Of a stretch of DNA of 34,295 nt, positions 22,791-31,403 are shown piece after piece (the first letter of the stretch is position 1; each line of letters opens with the position of its first letter). The stretch comes from Methylophaga sp. (GTDB taxonomy: Bacteria > Pseudomonadota > Gammaproteobacteria > Nitrosococcales > Methylophagaceae): assembly GCF_030651745.1 (NCBI RefSeq), contig NZ_JAUSCC010000126.1:1-34295 (forward strand), written 5' to 3'. The position numbers and the translations under genes are program-made. The notes under the pieces are model-generated. The model saw only the letters and a list, made by a program, of their open reading frames with translations, was not told where the DNA came from and searched no databases.

Positions 22791-25196
22791 TTAGCCATCT
22801 GAAACAAGAATGTCTTCGATCGCTTCCGCAGTGGTCATGCCGCGACTGGTTCGCTCCGATATTTTTTTAATGTCGTCCGGATGGGTTGAGTAAAGTAGCT
22901 TGGTGTATTTATCCACCATCAGCCGGCCGATCCCCACGCCATAACTGGTTACGAAAAATATTTCAGAATATTGCCCGGTCACGGTATGCACTGATTTCAA
23001 AAACGTATAACCGCCATCTCCGATCATTAACCGGTTCTGGCGCTTAATGGATTCAATGGTTTCCGGTTTTTGATAAAGCAGGTAGAGATTGGCCGAGTTT
23101 TCAGCGATCGCCACGCCAGACGGTGAGCCGTACAGGTCATTGAGTGACTGGGTAATGGTTATGGCGGCCCCGTTATATTTTCGAAAACGCCGGTAACCCG
23201 TCTCAATGAATTTGGCAATATTGCCTTTTGCCAGCAAATCCCAAGCTTCGTCGATAATCAGAATCTTGCGTTGATCGCGATTACCCAGGTACATGGCTTG
23301 CTGGATCTGGTAGATGAGAATCAGCAACACGACTTGTTGTAAATGGCCACGACCCTTAAGCTCTTCGAGCTCAAGACAGGTCAGCGCATTGTTGAAATTG
23401 ACGTTGTTTTCCCCATTAAAAAACCGGCCATATTCACCGGTACTGGTAAATGCGAATAACTGGTGCCCCATATCCACCACACGGCGGTCTTCGTCCTGGA
23501 GCAATTTCTCAGCAACCCGGTCAACGGTCATTCCGGCTTCGTGCTCATCCCACAGTTCTTTCAGGATTGAGCGTAACCTGGCGTGTTGAAGATCGGACAG
23601 CTTATCCTCCATGGCGGCCATGGACATCACGATGCCTACCAGCATGTCGGCTTCTTCATTGTAATTTTTGATAATCTGAAACGGATTCAGACAAATTTGG
23701 CTTTTTTCACCAAATTCTACAAAGTCGCCACCAATGGCATGGGCCAATTTCTCGTAAGAACGCCCAATATCGATCACCCAGCATTTGGCGCCGGAGCTGA
23801 TATACGAGGTAATAATATCGTTCGTCAAAAACGATTTTCCGGATCCGGACGCCGCTACGATGCAAGTGTTGTAGTTGGTGTTGGAATCAAACATATCCAT
23901 ATTCATGATCTGGCCGCCGCGAGAAATAAACGTCAACTGCGGCGTACCGGTACCACTCCAGTCAGAGATGATGGGCAGAAATTCGACAGCGTGTTTGGAG
24001 CCGCAACGTTTGTAACGCTGCAGAAATCGCACGGCTTTGGGATCGGCGCAAAGTGGCAGCGAATTGACTAACATCGGAAGGGTGATGTACCTGTCTTCTT
24101 TCATGCTCCAGCCGATTTCGCTGAAATAGGTTTGGGCTTCTGTTAGCCGGGCTTCACTTTTATCCAGCGAGTCGGTAAACAACCCGATACATAAATTGAT
24201 TTTGAGAATCCGGTCACCGTCGTTAATGGACTTGAACAGCAGGTCGGTGCTTTCTTTTTTGAATAGCAATTTCGGATTGAATTTCAACATGGGGCCGAAC
24301 GCTTGATAATTGACGGAGTTCCGTTCTTTTTCGGCCTTCTGTTTTTCGATAACATTATCTGGAATAAAAATATTCAGGTTGATAAAAAAGTTACCGTGAA
24401 TTCCACGGGCGCCGGTTAATGGGTCACCAATCATGCGCCGCATGCTATGAAGGCTCATCTGCCCTAGCAATCGACCCGGCGAAAGGATGCGCAGGCGTTT
24501 ATTGCCGAGCCAGACACCGTTGGCATCGGTCTGCATCATGTCGTCGTACTCACTCAGCTGCTCGTTAACGGGCGTCGTGTTATCATAATACGGGGCAGGG
24601 CTGCGCCAGTTGGCCGATGGCCCCCAATGTAAAAGCTGTCCCACTACCCGCAAGTACAGTTCGGCGTCCATTGTCTGCGGGACAAACCCTGCGGATTTCA
24701 GTGTTTGCTCAAACGACAGGCGCAGATCGCGTGCAGCCGAAATTTCATGTTGTTTCGGCAATTGTTTTTTTTGCTCAAGGGGAAGTTTGATGGTAAAAAC
24801 GACCTTGTATTCACGCACATACGATTGGGCATGCAGACTGATCGCTTGATTTGAGCCTTCTGTCAACATTTTCAGGCGATTATTCAGCGACTCTTTCAGC
24901 GCTTCATCTTTGGTGTTGCGGATGTGCTTAATCTTGTCCAGTGTCGGACGAATATCTTGAGACCCCATCAGCATGATTTGAATGAAGCTCTCTTTGGGGT
25001 AATCGAACGAGAACAGGACATTCAATCGCTGGGTTACTGACTCGTCACCGCCCGGCAGTGGTTTGGCGACAAAACCAAAACCGATAGCACCATCGGCCAT
25101 GGTGAACAGATGTGTTTCCTCGTCAAAGGATTCAACCGGGACAAGTTCGCTTAACGTGTGTCGCTTGAGTTGTTTTTCATAGACATATGCGCCCAT
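22791..25196 (-). CDS. traC: Type IV secretion ATPase TraC (VirB4-like)
   Basis: This 801-residue protein is the VirB4-type ATPase that powers pilus assembly at the inner membrane. The N-terminal TraC_F_IV domain has VESFDEETHLFTMADGAIGF and LPGGDESVTQRLNVLFSFDY. The C-terminal ATPase has Walker A AASGSGKSFLTND (Lys at about 454), a Walker B ILIIDEAWDLL (about 645-655), and TGYRRFRKYNGAAITITQSL. The length is close to F TraC. An AGGAG lies 9 nt before the ATG. It is separated from traA by 208 bp with a terminator and the 36-bp repeat, so it may have its own promoter. Confidence 0.96.
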   Translation of the reverse strand: MGAYVYEKQLKRHTLSELVPVESFDEETHLFTMADGAIGFGFVAKPLPGGDESVTQRLNVLFSFDYPKESFIQIMLMGSQDIRPTLDKIKHIRNTKDEALKESLNNRLKMLTEGSNQAISLHAQSYVREYKVVFTIKLPLEQKKQLPKQHEISAARDLRLSFEQTLKSAGFVPQTMDAELYLRVVGQLLHWGPSANWRSPAPYYDNTTPVNEQLSEYDDMMQTDANGVWLGNKRLRILSPGRLLGQMSLHSMRRMIGDPLTGARGIHGNFFINLNIFIPDNVIEKQKAEKERNSVNYQAFGPMLKFNPKLLFKKESTDLLFKSINDGDRILKINLCIGLFTDSLDKSEARLTEAQTYFSEIGWSMKEDRYITLPMLVNSLPLCADPKAVRFLQRYKRCGSKHAVEFLPIISDWSGTGTPQLTFISRGGQIMNMDMFDSNTNYNTCIVAASGSGKSFLTNDIITSYISSGAKCWVIDIGRSYEKLAHAIGGDFVEFGEKSQICLNPFQIIKNYNEEADMLVGIVMSMAAMEDKLSDLQHARLRSILKELWDEHEAGMTVDRVAEKLLQDEDRRVVDMGHQLFAFTSTGEYGRFFNGENNVNFNNALTCLELEELKGRGHLQQVVLLILIYQIQQAMYLGNRDQRKILIIDEAWDLLAKGNIAKFIETGYRRFRKYNGAAITITQSLNDLYGSPSGVAIAENSANLYLLYQKPETIESIKRQNRLMIGDGGYTFLKSVHTVTGQYSEIFFVTSYGVGIGRLMVDKYTKLLYSTHPDDIKKISERTSRGMTTAEAIEDILVSDG

Positions 25197-25254
25197 ATAG
25201 GATCTCCTGAATTTAAGAAAACAGGCTGTATTTTAAAAGAGCCATTTTCTTTAT

Positions 25255-25290
25255 GTCGGGTCGAAAGACGCGCTTTTTCGGCCTCTTTTG
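25255..25290. repeat. 36-bp repeat, copy upstream of traC
   Basis: This segment starts with GTCGGGTCGAAAGACGCG and recurs at 31971-32006 with 34 of 36 bases equal. It lies 59 bp upstream of the traC start and just after the traA terminator on the minus strand. It can form a small GTC-GAAA-GAC hairpin. Its place before two gene groups suggests a shared control element or promoter. Confidence 0.75.
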
Positions 25291-25308
25291 TTTCTCAAAA
25301 ACATTTTG

Positions 25309-25343
25309 AAAAAAAAGCCGCTCATTTTTGATGGCGGCCTCTT
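25309..25343 (-). terminator. Intrinsic terminator between traA and traC
   Basis: On the minus strand a GCCGC...GCGGC stem (25334-25338 with 25317-25321), with a 12-nt AT-rich loop, is followed directly by eight T (25309-25316). AAAGAG upstream adds A-U and G-U pairs to the stem. This would stop much of the transcription coming from the pilin gene before traC. Confidence 0.8.
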
Positions 25344-25369
25344 TAAACACTCACTAACGAAAGAGCCTA

Positions 25370-25393
25370 TCGCCCGTTCTGAACAACGGGCGA
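25370..25393 (-). other. 9-bp-stem hairpin just downstream of traA
   Basis: TCGCCCGTT (25370-25378) and AACGGGCGA (25385-25393) pair perfectly around a 6-nt loop. It begins 12 bp past the traA stop. It could protect the 3' end of the pilin mRNA from exonucleases, working with the terminator further down. Alternatively it is a first, weak terminator, since the following minus-strand bases are only partly U. Confidence 0.65.
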
Positions 25394-25404
25394 CAATTCT
25401 GGAG

Positions 25405-25722
25405 TTAGACCAAAGCGGTAACAACACCGCTGATGACGGTTGGGCCGTAGTAGAGCGCCAGAGCGCCACCAATACCGACCACAACAGACACGATAGATTG
25501 GTTGACGATACCGGCAGACAAACCCACCATGAACATGCCCAAGGCAATGATTTTACCCAAGGTACCTTGAGTCCAGCCGACCAACAGCGTGTAGATATCG
25601 TTGAACTCGGTACCGCCAGTACCGGCCATTACTTCTGGTCCGAATGCGGACACCGCTAAAACGGCAAGGACTAACAGAGCTTTTTTCCACTCAGTAGAGC
25701 ACAGGCTTCTTGATTGATGCAT
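25405..25722 (-). CDS. traA: Conjugative pilin TraA
   Basis: This 105-residue prepilin has a long basic-hydrophobic signal (EWKKALLVLAVLAVSAFGPE) with a likely cleavage after Ala33 (VMA/GTGG). The mature pilin of about 72 residues has two hydrophobic helices: LGKIIALGMFMVGLSAGIV and SIVSVVVGIGGALALYYGP. This fits F-type pilins. GGAG precedes the ATG. It lies between traV and traC, as in SXT/IncC-type clusters, whereas F has traA at the head. The pilin must be made in large amounts; the terminator and hairpin downstream fit separate control. Confidence 0.92.
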   Translation of the reverse strand: MHQSRSLCSTEWKKALLVLAVLAVSAFGPEVMAGTGGTEFNDIYTLLVGWTQGTLGKIIALGMFMVGLSAGIVNQSIVSVVVGIGGALALYYGPTVISGVVTALV

Positions 25723-25791
25723 TGAACAACTCCAAAATTACGCTTGATTGATTGACTCATTACTTGCAATTAACGAATCTTTGATTATGCT

Positions 25792-25808
25792 CCGGGGCTC
25801 TGCTCCGG
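25792..25808. promoter_or_regulatory. Hairpin in the traV-traA gap
   Basis: CCGGGGC (25792-25798), TCT, GCTCCGG (25802-25808) form a 7-bp stem with one G-T pair. It lies in the 179-bp gap upstream of traA and would be in the pilin mRNA leader. No U run follows on the minus strand, so it is not a terminator there. It could influence pilin mRNA processing or stability. Confidence 0.4.
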
Positions 25809-25901
25809 AACGGCGTTTATTGTTCAATAAAAAAGTGTTAATGATAAGCGCGAAAGAGATCAATTTTAGGTGGTCTTTCGCTGGGAAAATGAAAGGCGCG
25901 T

Positions 25902-26378
25902 TTATTTCGTGCTTTTCGATGGCGTAACAGCCGAAAGCGGGCGTTGTGCGGTGCCGGGCGACTTAAATTGATCGCCCAAATTCCACCGGCGGCTTTCAAT
26001 TTCCGTATATAGGTAGCCGTCCGCGTGCAAATCACCTTCTTCGTCCTCCCAGGGCGCCATCCATATCCGCATCACTTTGGCCTGCGTCCTGATAGGAATC
26101 GGTTGCTTGATACTGGGTACTGCAACCTGACTTGCATGCGATTGTCCGGAACGGCTGTCCGGGTTTTTTTTATTATCGGATTTGTCATCTTCCGATACCA
26201 TCTTCACAGTGTCCGATGATTCGGTGGCCTGATAGACTTCACGCGCCGACATGCAGCGGACACCCTCAATTCCGCCAGGACATGAGAAATCACCCTGGCC
26301 AACGCCAAGGAAGGAACAGCCCTGCAAAATACCCGCTATAGCAATGGTTGCCAGTTTCAAAAAGCACTTATCTACCAT
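25902..26378 (-). CDS. traV: Outer membrane lipoprotein TraV
   Basis: This 158-residue lipoprotein has a signal with lipobox LQGC (Cys21). The TraV Cys motif follows: FSCPGGIEGVRCMSAREVYQ. Then comes a variable linker, and the end IRTQAKVMRIWMAPWEDEEG and GDLHADGYLYTEIESRRW, which is the usual TraV C-terminal part. TraV anchors the TraK/TraB core complex in the outer membrane. The ATG at 26378 gives the best signal; an upstream open frame of 41 codons has no such signal. It overlaps the dsbC stop by 11 bp. Confidence 0.93.
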   Translation of the reverse strand: MVDKCFLKLATIAIAGILQGCSFLGVGQGDFSCPGGIEGVRCMSAREVYQATESSDTVKMVSEDDKSDNKKNPDSRSGQSHASQVAVPSIKQPIPIRTQAKVMRIWMAPWEDEEGDLHADGYLYTEIESRRWNLGDQFKSPGTAQRPLSAVTPSKSTK

Positions 26379-27153
26379 TAATTTCGTCTTCAAGGTCTTT
26401 CTCCAGTAAAGTTTTGAATGATTTTGCCCCGCCTCTGAATGTGTTATGAGAGGGCAGGAAAATGAATGGTACCCCTTGAATATCAAGGAGCTTGGTTGCA
26501 ACCACCGCTTTCTGCAAGGGCTTTAGGTCACAAGCACCCTCTTCACGCACAAGTGCCGGGAGTTTGGAATAATCCTTGGCGATAAGACTTTTTAACGATT
26601 GCGCTTTATCTTTGTTGCAGATCAATTTTTTGCTGATTTCAGCCGACTCTTTACCCAATACCGGTATCAGAACCAGCCTGAACACATACTCTTTGCCCAG
26701 AGGCTCAAGCTGCCCGATTAAATCATGACAATAATTGCATTGCGGATCGACAAAAATCACCACTTCCTTTTTGCCGGTGCCTATCGAAAATGTTGAAAGT
26801 TCAGTGGGATTTAAACCGATTTTTCGCAAATCCACTTTATCAATACCTTGGGTATCGCCCACCGAGCCGATAATTTTTCCTTGCCACATATCGATCAGCT
26901 TAAAGTTGCCGGCCACTACAAAATGGCCGTTGTCCGATATCAAGAAGGCATTATTCCCAGCCTTGATCATTGACAGACCTGTCACGGGCAATCTTTTTAC
27001 CTCGTCAACACTGCGCATAATATCTTTGACCTCTGCCGTCATCTCCCCGTCAGTCTTTGCTTTTGTCGATTGCGCCGTGGCCTCAGAATCAGCCGCTTGT
27101 GATTGACCAACGATTCCCATCAGTACTATTAAAACTCCTAATTTTTTAATCAT
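26368..27153 (-). CDS. dsbC: DsbC-like thiol:disulfide interchange protein
   Basis: This 261-residue periplasmic protein has a signal peptide ending near GQSQA. An N-terminal dimerisation part includes GLSMIKAGNNAFLISDNGHF. The thioredoxin-like domain has the active site DPQCNYCHDL (Cys at about 137 and 140) and GVPFIFLPSHNTFRGG with the cis-Pro. Such proteins isomerise disulfides in Cys-rich transfer proteins, and TraN, TraH and TraV here all have many Cys. The ATG at 27153 sits 5 nt after AGGTGA, so it is preferred to the GTG at 27162. It lies between traB and traV. Confidence 0.93.
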   Translation of the reverse strand: MIKKLGVLIVLMGIVGQSQAADSEATAQSTKAKTDGEMTAEVKDIMRSVDEVKRLPVTGLSMIKAGNNAFLISDNGHFVVAGNFKLIDMWQGKIIGSVGDTQGIDKVDLRKIGLNPTELSTFSIGTGKKEVVIFVDPQCNYCHDLIGQLEPLGKEYVFRLVLIPVLGKESAEISKKLICNKDKAQSLKSLIAKDYSKLPALVREEGACDLKPLQKAVVATKLLDIQGVPFIFLPSHNTFRGGAKSFKTLLEKDLEDEINGR

Positions 27154-27168
27154 TATATTCACCTAAAA

Positions 27169-28746
27169 TTAACGTCCATAACCACTATAAGCCCCTCGCG
27201 AACCAACTCCGTACTCACCGTCAAAACTTCCCATTCCGCTGTGCCGACCACCGTTGCTGCCCATCACATTTCCACCGTATCCATTCTGATTGCCGTTATA
27301 GATGTTGTTCGCGCTTCGCACCCCGTCTTGCAAATTGGTACCTTGAACCGACTTCGGTTTAGGATTGAGCGACATGCCGCGAATCATAACGAAATCGACC
27401 TTTCGTCCAGCATCAACCTCGATAATTGGGAATATGTTTTTCGCCATTTCCAGATAGTAATCGGCAATTTGCTCGGCTGCGCCTTTGACACCCCCCATGA
27501 CCGCCTGACCGGCCAACATTTCAGGCGATGGATATTGGAATGTTTGAGGTTGACCTGGAATCGCGTTTGTTTGATACGACTGGACCCTCTGTGGTGAAAA
27601 TGCCTGAGAAATACCGGAAACGAAACCCGCTAACAGTGAGTTTCCGATGATTTGTCCGTTTTTGCTGACAAGACGACCTCGGATACCGGCTTTACCGTCT
27701 TCTCCAACCGAATAGGCGTCCATTGCTGTTTCAATAATGGCGCCGTCTTTCTTCACGCATGAGATGCGCTCCGCTCTCATATATGCACGCTCGGAACTCA
27801 GGTCACCGTAACCGCTGGTAATCAGGAAACACTCGCGTATATCCATCCGGTAGCGATTCGGCAAAATGGCGTCATGCTTCAACCGCAACAGCGCTGGGAA
27901 AGGATCCTGTTTGGATTGGTTTGACGTGGGAGCGTCCAATCCGGTCACCAGTGTGCCGCTCAAAATACTGCCGGCAGGCAAGAATATGTCTGCCCCCCCA
28001 GTATTACTGGAGGCTTTTTTGATATTGACGAACTCGGTTATTTTTTTGTCGCCGGTCTTTTTGGTTCCATTCGTGTTATTGGCCCCGTTGGTGGTTTTAC
28101 CGTCTTCCCCGAAACCGGTGACCACGCGAATTTTAGGGCCTGTTACGACAGGCGCCACTGCATTCTCGGCCATTGTTGGCGGCTGCTGACCTAATAGCTC
28201 TGGTTGTGCGGATTCGTATTGGCCCCTTGTTTTCCTCTTGCCATTTGATTTGTTGTCCAAGGGCACTTCGGGCAGAGGTACCTGGTTTTTCAACACGTCC
28301 TGCGCGTCTTCGAGTTTTTGGTAAAGCTCAGTCGTTTGTTGAGCCAATTTTCCAGTCCGCTTATCCAGTTCGTCAGATCGCATTTTGATCAAATCAGAGG
28401 CGTCGTTAATCTTTTTTTCCTGCCGCTGGAATATCGTACGGATATCCGAAAAATCTTCGGTCAACTTTTTGATTTTTCCGGCCATCGCATCGATTGAGAC
28501 ATCCCTGGGGCTTTTGCCGTTGAACAGCGTGTACTCAACCTTTCTGGGTTTTTGTATGAAATTTTTTGCAGTATCATCGGACGTAGCGGTTATCAGGATC
28601 GCGGCCACGACAAATAGAGCTGCGCCGCCGCCAATAAGTATGAGATGTTTGCGCTTTGAGGGATCCAGTGTTTCATACCATGAAACCAATTTTTCTTGGG
28701 GTGTTTTCTTTTCAAGATCGATCACTTTTGGCTCCTGATTGTTCAC
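27169..28746 (-). CDS. traB: Conjugal transfer core protein TraB (VirB10-like)
   Basis: This 525-residue protein has one N-terminal membrane helix (HLILIGGGAALFVVAAILIT, about residues 34-54), and a coiled-coil part near 85-150. A Pro-rich region follows, then the VirB10-type beta domain: GADIFLPAGSILSGTLVTGL, RYRMDIRECFLITSGYGDL and AYSVGEDGKAGIRGRLVSKN. The C-terminus is rich in Gly and Asn. TraB spans from the inner membrane to the outer membrane core. The start is a GTG whose bases overlap the traK stop (GTGA), so translation is coupled. Confidence 0.95.
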   Translation of the reverse strand: MNNQEPKVIDLEKKTPQEKLVSWYETLDPSKRKHLILIGGGAALFVVAAILITATSDDTAKNFIQKPRKVEYTLFNGKSPRDVSIDAMAGKIKKLTEDFSDIRTIFQRQEKKINDASDLIKMRSDELDKRTGKLAQQTTELYQKLEDAQDVLKNQVPLPEVPLDNKSNGKRKTRGQYESAQPELLGQQPPTMAENAVAPVVTGPKIRVVTGFGEDGKTTNGANNTNGTKKTGDKKITEFVNIKKASSNTGGADIFLPAGSILSGTLVTGLDAPTSNQSKQDPFPALLRLKHDAILPNRYRMDIRECFLITSGYGDLSSERAYMRAERISCVKKDGAIIETAMDAYSVGEDGKAGIRGRLVSKNGQIIGNSLLAGFVSGISQAFSPQRVQSYQTNAIPGQPQTFQYPSPEMLAGQAVMGGVKGAAEQIADYYLEMAKNIFPIIEVDAGRKVDFVMIRGMSLNPKPKSVQGTNLQDGVRSANNIYNGNQNGYGGNVMGSNGGRHSGMGSFDGEYGVGSRGAYSGYGR

Positions 28747-29822
28747 AGCAAGGCGGGTCTGACTTCTTCGCCGCTTTTTCCTTCCGGCAAGCGCATCAGA
28801 ATAAATACCTCGGTTTTTTCACCGGGCTCCAGGCGAACCTTCGGCCACGCGGCAACGGCCATAATGTTTTCACCCGCACAAGTAGCTTCTTCAAAAACAT
28901 TGGCTGCCCGTCCATTGTTTTGCGCAATCATGACCAGGATTCTGGCGTCGTGTCCCGACAGCAACTGACCCGGCATAAAGCTTAAATTGGCAACGTGGCA
29001 AATAGATGCAGTGCGAAGCTCATCGGTCACTTCTTCCAGGGTAAATCCTTGAGGAATTTGTTGTTTAGCCAGGTTTTGCATGATGGCTTTGATTTCAGCG
29101 ACATACGGTGAGTCCTGGCGAAACAGCTTGTCCGTTCTCGATGATGCCGCTTCGGTTGGCGACGCTTTGCTCGGATCCTGCTCAATTCTGATTTCTACCG
29201 GCGTCACCAGCTCCAGAGGCTCCAACTGAAGAGATGCCGCGCTCCCGGTTTCCGTGTCGGAAATAAACAGGCTGACAGGCGTTTCGGAATCGGTAGCGAT
29301 ATAAACAGCCGAACCATCTATCTTGGTCTCAACATTGTCAACAGTCAGTACCTTGGGATCCGCATACGGTGTAACTATCCGATTGAGCTTACCTTTGGCA
29401 ATGACGATAGTTTCCGTTCTGCCGGGTTTGGGTTTGATGGTGATGCCTGATGACTGGAGACTCATATCGAATGCCTTGTCTTTAGCCGACGCCTTTGTTG
29501 TTTCAGGCGCTTTATCAAGAATTTTGGGTCTTTTCTTTGGTTTTGGGGTGGACTCCGGGGCTTGAGCGGGTTCCGATGGCGCAGCTATCTCGGCGGATTG
29601 TTGATTTTGATCCTGCACTTCAGGGGTTCCGTTAACCATCGGCTCTCTCATTTGATTCGGATGATTCGGATTGATATGGGTGCTTTGCCCCCCGGCAGAG
29701 CCTTCCTGGTAAGGCACTAACCCGCTACCATCAATGGCCTGAAACGGAAGTTCCGGTGGAAGTTCGTTAGCCAAGGCTGTTGATGCCCAGACTATTGAAA
29801 TAAGCAATGTTTTTACGTGCAT
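28743..29822 (-). CDS. traK: Conjugal transfer core protein TraK (VirB9-like secretin-type)
   Basis: This 359-residue protein has a signal peptide (cut near ALA/NELP). A Pro- and Ala-rich linker containing KPKKRPKILDKAPE follows, and then the TraK domain with RTETIVIAKGKLNRIVTPYA, SAVYIATDSETPVSLFISD and ELVTPVEIRIEQDPSKAS. The end is KVRLEPGEKTEVFILMRLPE. The linker makes it longer than F TraK, which has about 240 residues. TraK with TraV and TraB forms the outer membrane core. AGGAG precedes its ATG. Confidence 0.92.
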   Translation of the reverse strand: MHVKTLLISIVWASTALANELPPELPFQAIDGSGLVPYQEGSAGGQSTHINPNHPNQMREPMVNGTPEVQDQNQQSAEIAAPSEPAQAPESTPKPKKRPKILDKAPETTKASAKDKAFDMSLQSSGITIKPKPGRTETIVIAKGKLNRIVTPYADPKVLTVDNVETKIDGSAVYIATDSETPVSLFISDTETGSAASLQLEPLELVTPVEIRIEQDPSKASPTEAASSRTDKLFRQDSPYVAEIKAIMQNLAKQQIPQGFTLEEVTDELRTASICHVANLSFMPGQLLSGHDARILVMIAQNNGRAANVFEEATCAGENIMAVAAWPKVRLEPGEKTEVFILMRLPEGKSGEEVRPALL

Positions 29823-29831
29823 TGATAACTC

Positions 29832-30464
29832 CTAATTTTTGATCAGTTTTTGACGTTCTTCTTCAACTTTATTTTTCACTTGTTCTTTCTGTAGAACGCT
29901 TAGCAATTTGGGTATGCCTGCATAAGAAGCCATTTGCGTAATGATCGGCGAGTATTGCTGGACATCAATTTTAAATTCAAAAGTTTGGTCGGTTGGAGTG
30001 GATTTACCACCTGCGCCCGTCATACGGTTACGCCCCGTTACAAAGACCTTGTCTGTCTCTGGTTCGTAAGCCACCTGGACGACCTCAAACGTTGAAGACA
30101 CCTTTTCCTGCTTCAGTATTTCGAGTTCTTGAGTAATTTGTTCGGTGACAATTGATCTGATGTCACTGGTCACCATGCCGACAAACGACTCCAGAACGAA
30201 GTTGGCGTTTTCCGGTGTGACGTTTCCAATCAACGTCGCCGTGTACATCGCCCAGGCTTTTTTGTAACCCTCTGACGCCTTGTTCTTGGCGATCTCTGAT
30301 TTTTCTGATAGACCGGGCGGAATTAAAATCACCGCAGTATCCTTTTTCAGCCAGCCAATCAGTGTCAGAAAATTCAGCGCCATCAGGAAAATGCAAACAA
30401 ACTTCAGGAATCGATTCGATGCCTGCAGGCTAAGCCAGGTCGAGGCAAAATTTTTGTAATCCAT
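29832..30464 (-). CDS. traE: Conjugal transfer protein TraE (VirB5/8-like)
   Basis: This 210-residue protein has one N-terminal membrane helix (RFLKFVCIFLMALNFLTLIG) and a periplasmic domain. YKKAWAMYTATLIGNVTPEN and ANFVLESFVGMVTSDIRSIV are the usual TraE motifs, and VFVTGRNRMTGAGGKSTPTD near the end is also typical. TraE is an inner membrane part of F-type pilus assembly. The ATG at 30464 follows TAGGAC. An upstream open frame overlaps traL and has no such site. Confidence 0.94.
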   Translation of the reverse strand: MDYKNFASTWLSLQASNRFLKFVCIFLMALNFLTLIGWLKKDTAVILIPPGLSEKSEIAKNKASEGYKKAWAMYTATLIGNVTPENANFVLESFVGMVTSDIRSIVTEQITQELEILKQEKVSSTFEVVQVAYEPETDKVFVTGRNRMTGAGGKSTPTDQTFEFKIDVQQYSPIITQMASYAGIPKLLSVLQKEQVKNKVEEERQKLIKN

Positions 30465-30472
30465 GTTGTGTC

Positions 30473-30754
30473 CTAAAAGAATCGTCGAATGAATGCCAGT
30501 GGTTTTGATGTCGGCGGGGATTCTGAACAGCCAAATCCTGCATACCAATACAGTATGTGTAATAGGAACCCATTGGCTTGTCTGTCTTTGATCTTACGGT
30601 AGAACTTGATTCCAACCAGCCCCGTCACCAGCAATACGCCAAGATAATTCACCATGATGCCAACACCAAACATGATGGCGAGCAGTATGAATTCGTCGAA
30701 TTCCCAGAACAGGATTTGTGGGGGGTCGTCAAGGTAATTAGGTATGTCTTTCAT
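30473..30754 (-). CDS. traL: Conjugal transfer pilus assembly protein TraL
   Basis: This 93-residue protein matches TraL: YLDDPPQILFWEFDEFILLA at the N-terminus, then membrane segments MFGVGIMVNYLGVLLVTGLV, and KFYRKIKDRQANGFLLHILY followed by WYAG. TraL is an inner membrane protein related to VirB3, required for pilus assembly. It begins 1 bp after the stop of the OmpA-like gene, so the two are coupled. CAGGTAAC precedes the ATG. Confidence 0.93.
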   Translation of the reverse strand: MKDIPNYLDDPPQILFWEFDEFILLAIMFGVGIMVNYLGVLLVTGLVGIKFYRKIKDRQANGFLLHILYWYAGFGCSESPPTSKPLAFIRRFF

Positions 30755-30755
30755 T

Positions 30756-31403
30756 TCAGTTACCTGTTAGTGGAATTATGTCAGCGCGACGATTTTTTGC
30801 TCGATGCTCTTCGGTGTCGTTAGGCTCTAACGGAAAGTCATCACCAAAACCCTTGTGTGAGATTTTTGATGGTTGAATTCCGTGCTGAATGAGATAGTCA
30901 CGAACGGCTTTGGCACGCCTGGTTGATAATTTGTTGTTGTATTTCGCCGATCCTTTCGAATCGGTATAACCTTCGACTCGAACATGCATAAGGCCGGGCG
31001 AATCGATTCGATGCAGGAAGTTATTCAGCTTGTCCAATTCGGACACCGGAATCGAAGCATGGTCAAACTCAAAAAAAACTGTTTCGGTCTCCGGAATGGC
31101 GTTGTCCGTGACGGGTGCCAGCGCGAATGACTGCAACTGCGGAGTTACGGCTTGCTCAATCGCCTTTTCCTCTCTAGGAATAGAAAGCGCATGCTGAAAT
31201 CCTCCCTGGACAATCACCTGATTTTGCGAGCCATTAATGTCCTTGTAATCCAGATCGGCAACAACGGGAGGTAAATAGGCGGTTATCATTATCTGTTCGC
31301 AGTCATCGCCAATTGTCTTGAATGGGCGGGTTGAGGTCATTGAGCAACCCGAAACAACCATAATGGCCAGTATTGCGATGGGCAGTTTATTGAAGCTTTT
31401 CAT
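30756..31403 (-). CDS. OmpA-family peptidoglycan-binding lipoprotein
   Basis: This 215-residue lipoprotein has a signal with lipobox VSGC (Cys20). The C-terminal OmpA domain covers residues about 105-210: VFFEFDHASIPVSELDKLNN, MHVRVEGYTDSKGSAKYNNK, LSTRRAKAVRDYLIQHGIQP and RAKNRRADI. The Asp in GYTDSKG and the Arg in NRRAD are the usual contacts to peptidoglycan. It should tie the transfer apparatus to the cell wall, alongside the lytic transglycosylase upstream. I chose the ATG at 31403, which overlaps the transglycosylase stop; the ATG at 31418 lacks a ribosome site. Confidence 0.9.
   Translation of the reverse strand: MKSFNKLPIAILAIMVVSGCSMTSTRPFKTIGDDCEQIMITAYLPPVVADLDYKDINGSQNQVIVQGGFQHALSIPREEKAIEQAVTPQLQSFALAPVTDNAIPETETVFFEFDHASIPVSELDKLNNFLHRIDSPGLMHVRVEGYTDSKGSAKYNNKLSTRRAKAVRDYLIQHGIQPSKISHKGFGDDFPLEPNDTEEHRAKNRRADIIPLTGN

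Noticed and set aside
25902..26501. Long version of traV starting at 26501
   Set aside because: It would bury the lipoprotein signal 41 residues inside; the ATG at 26378 gives a normal lipobox.
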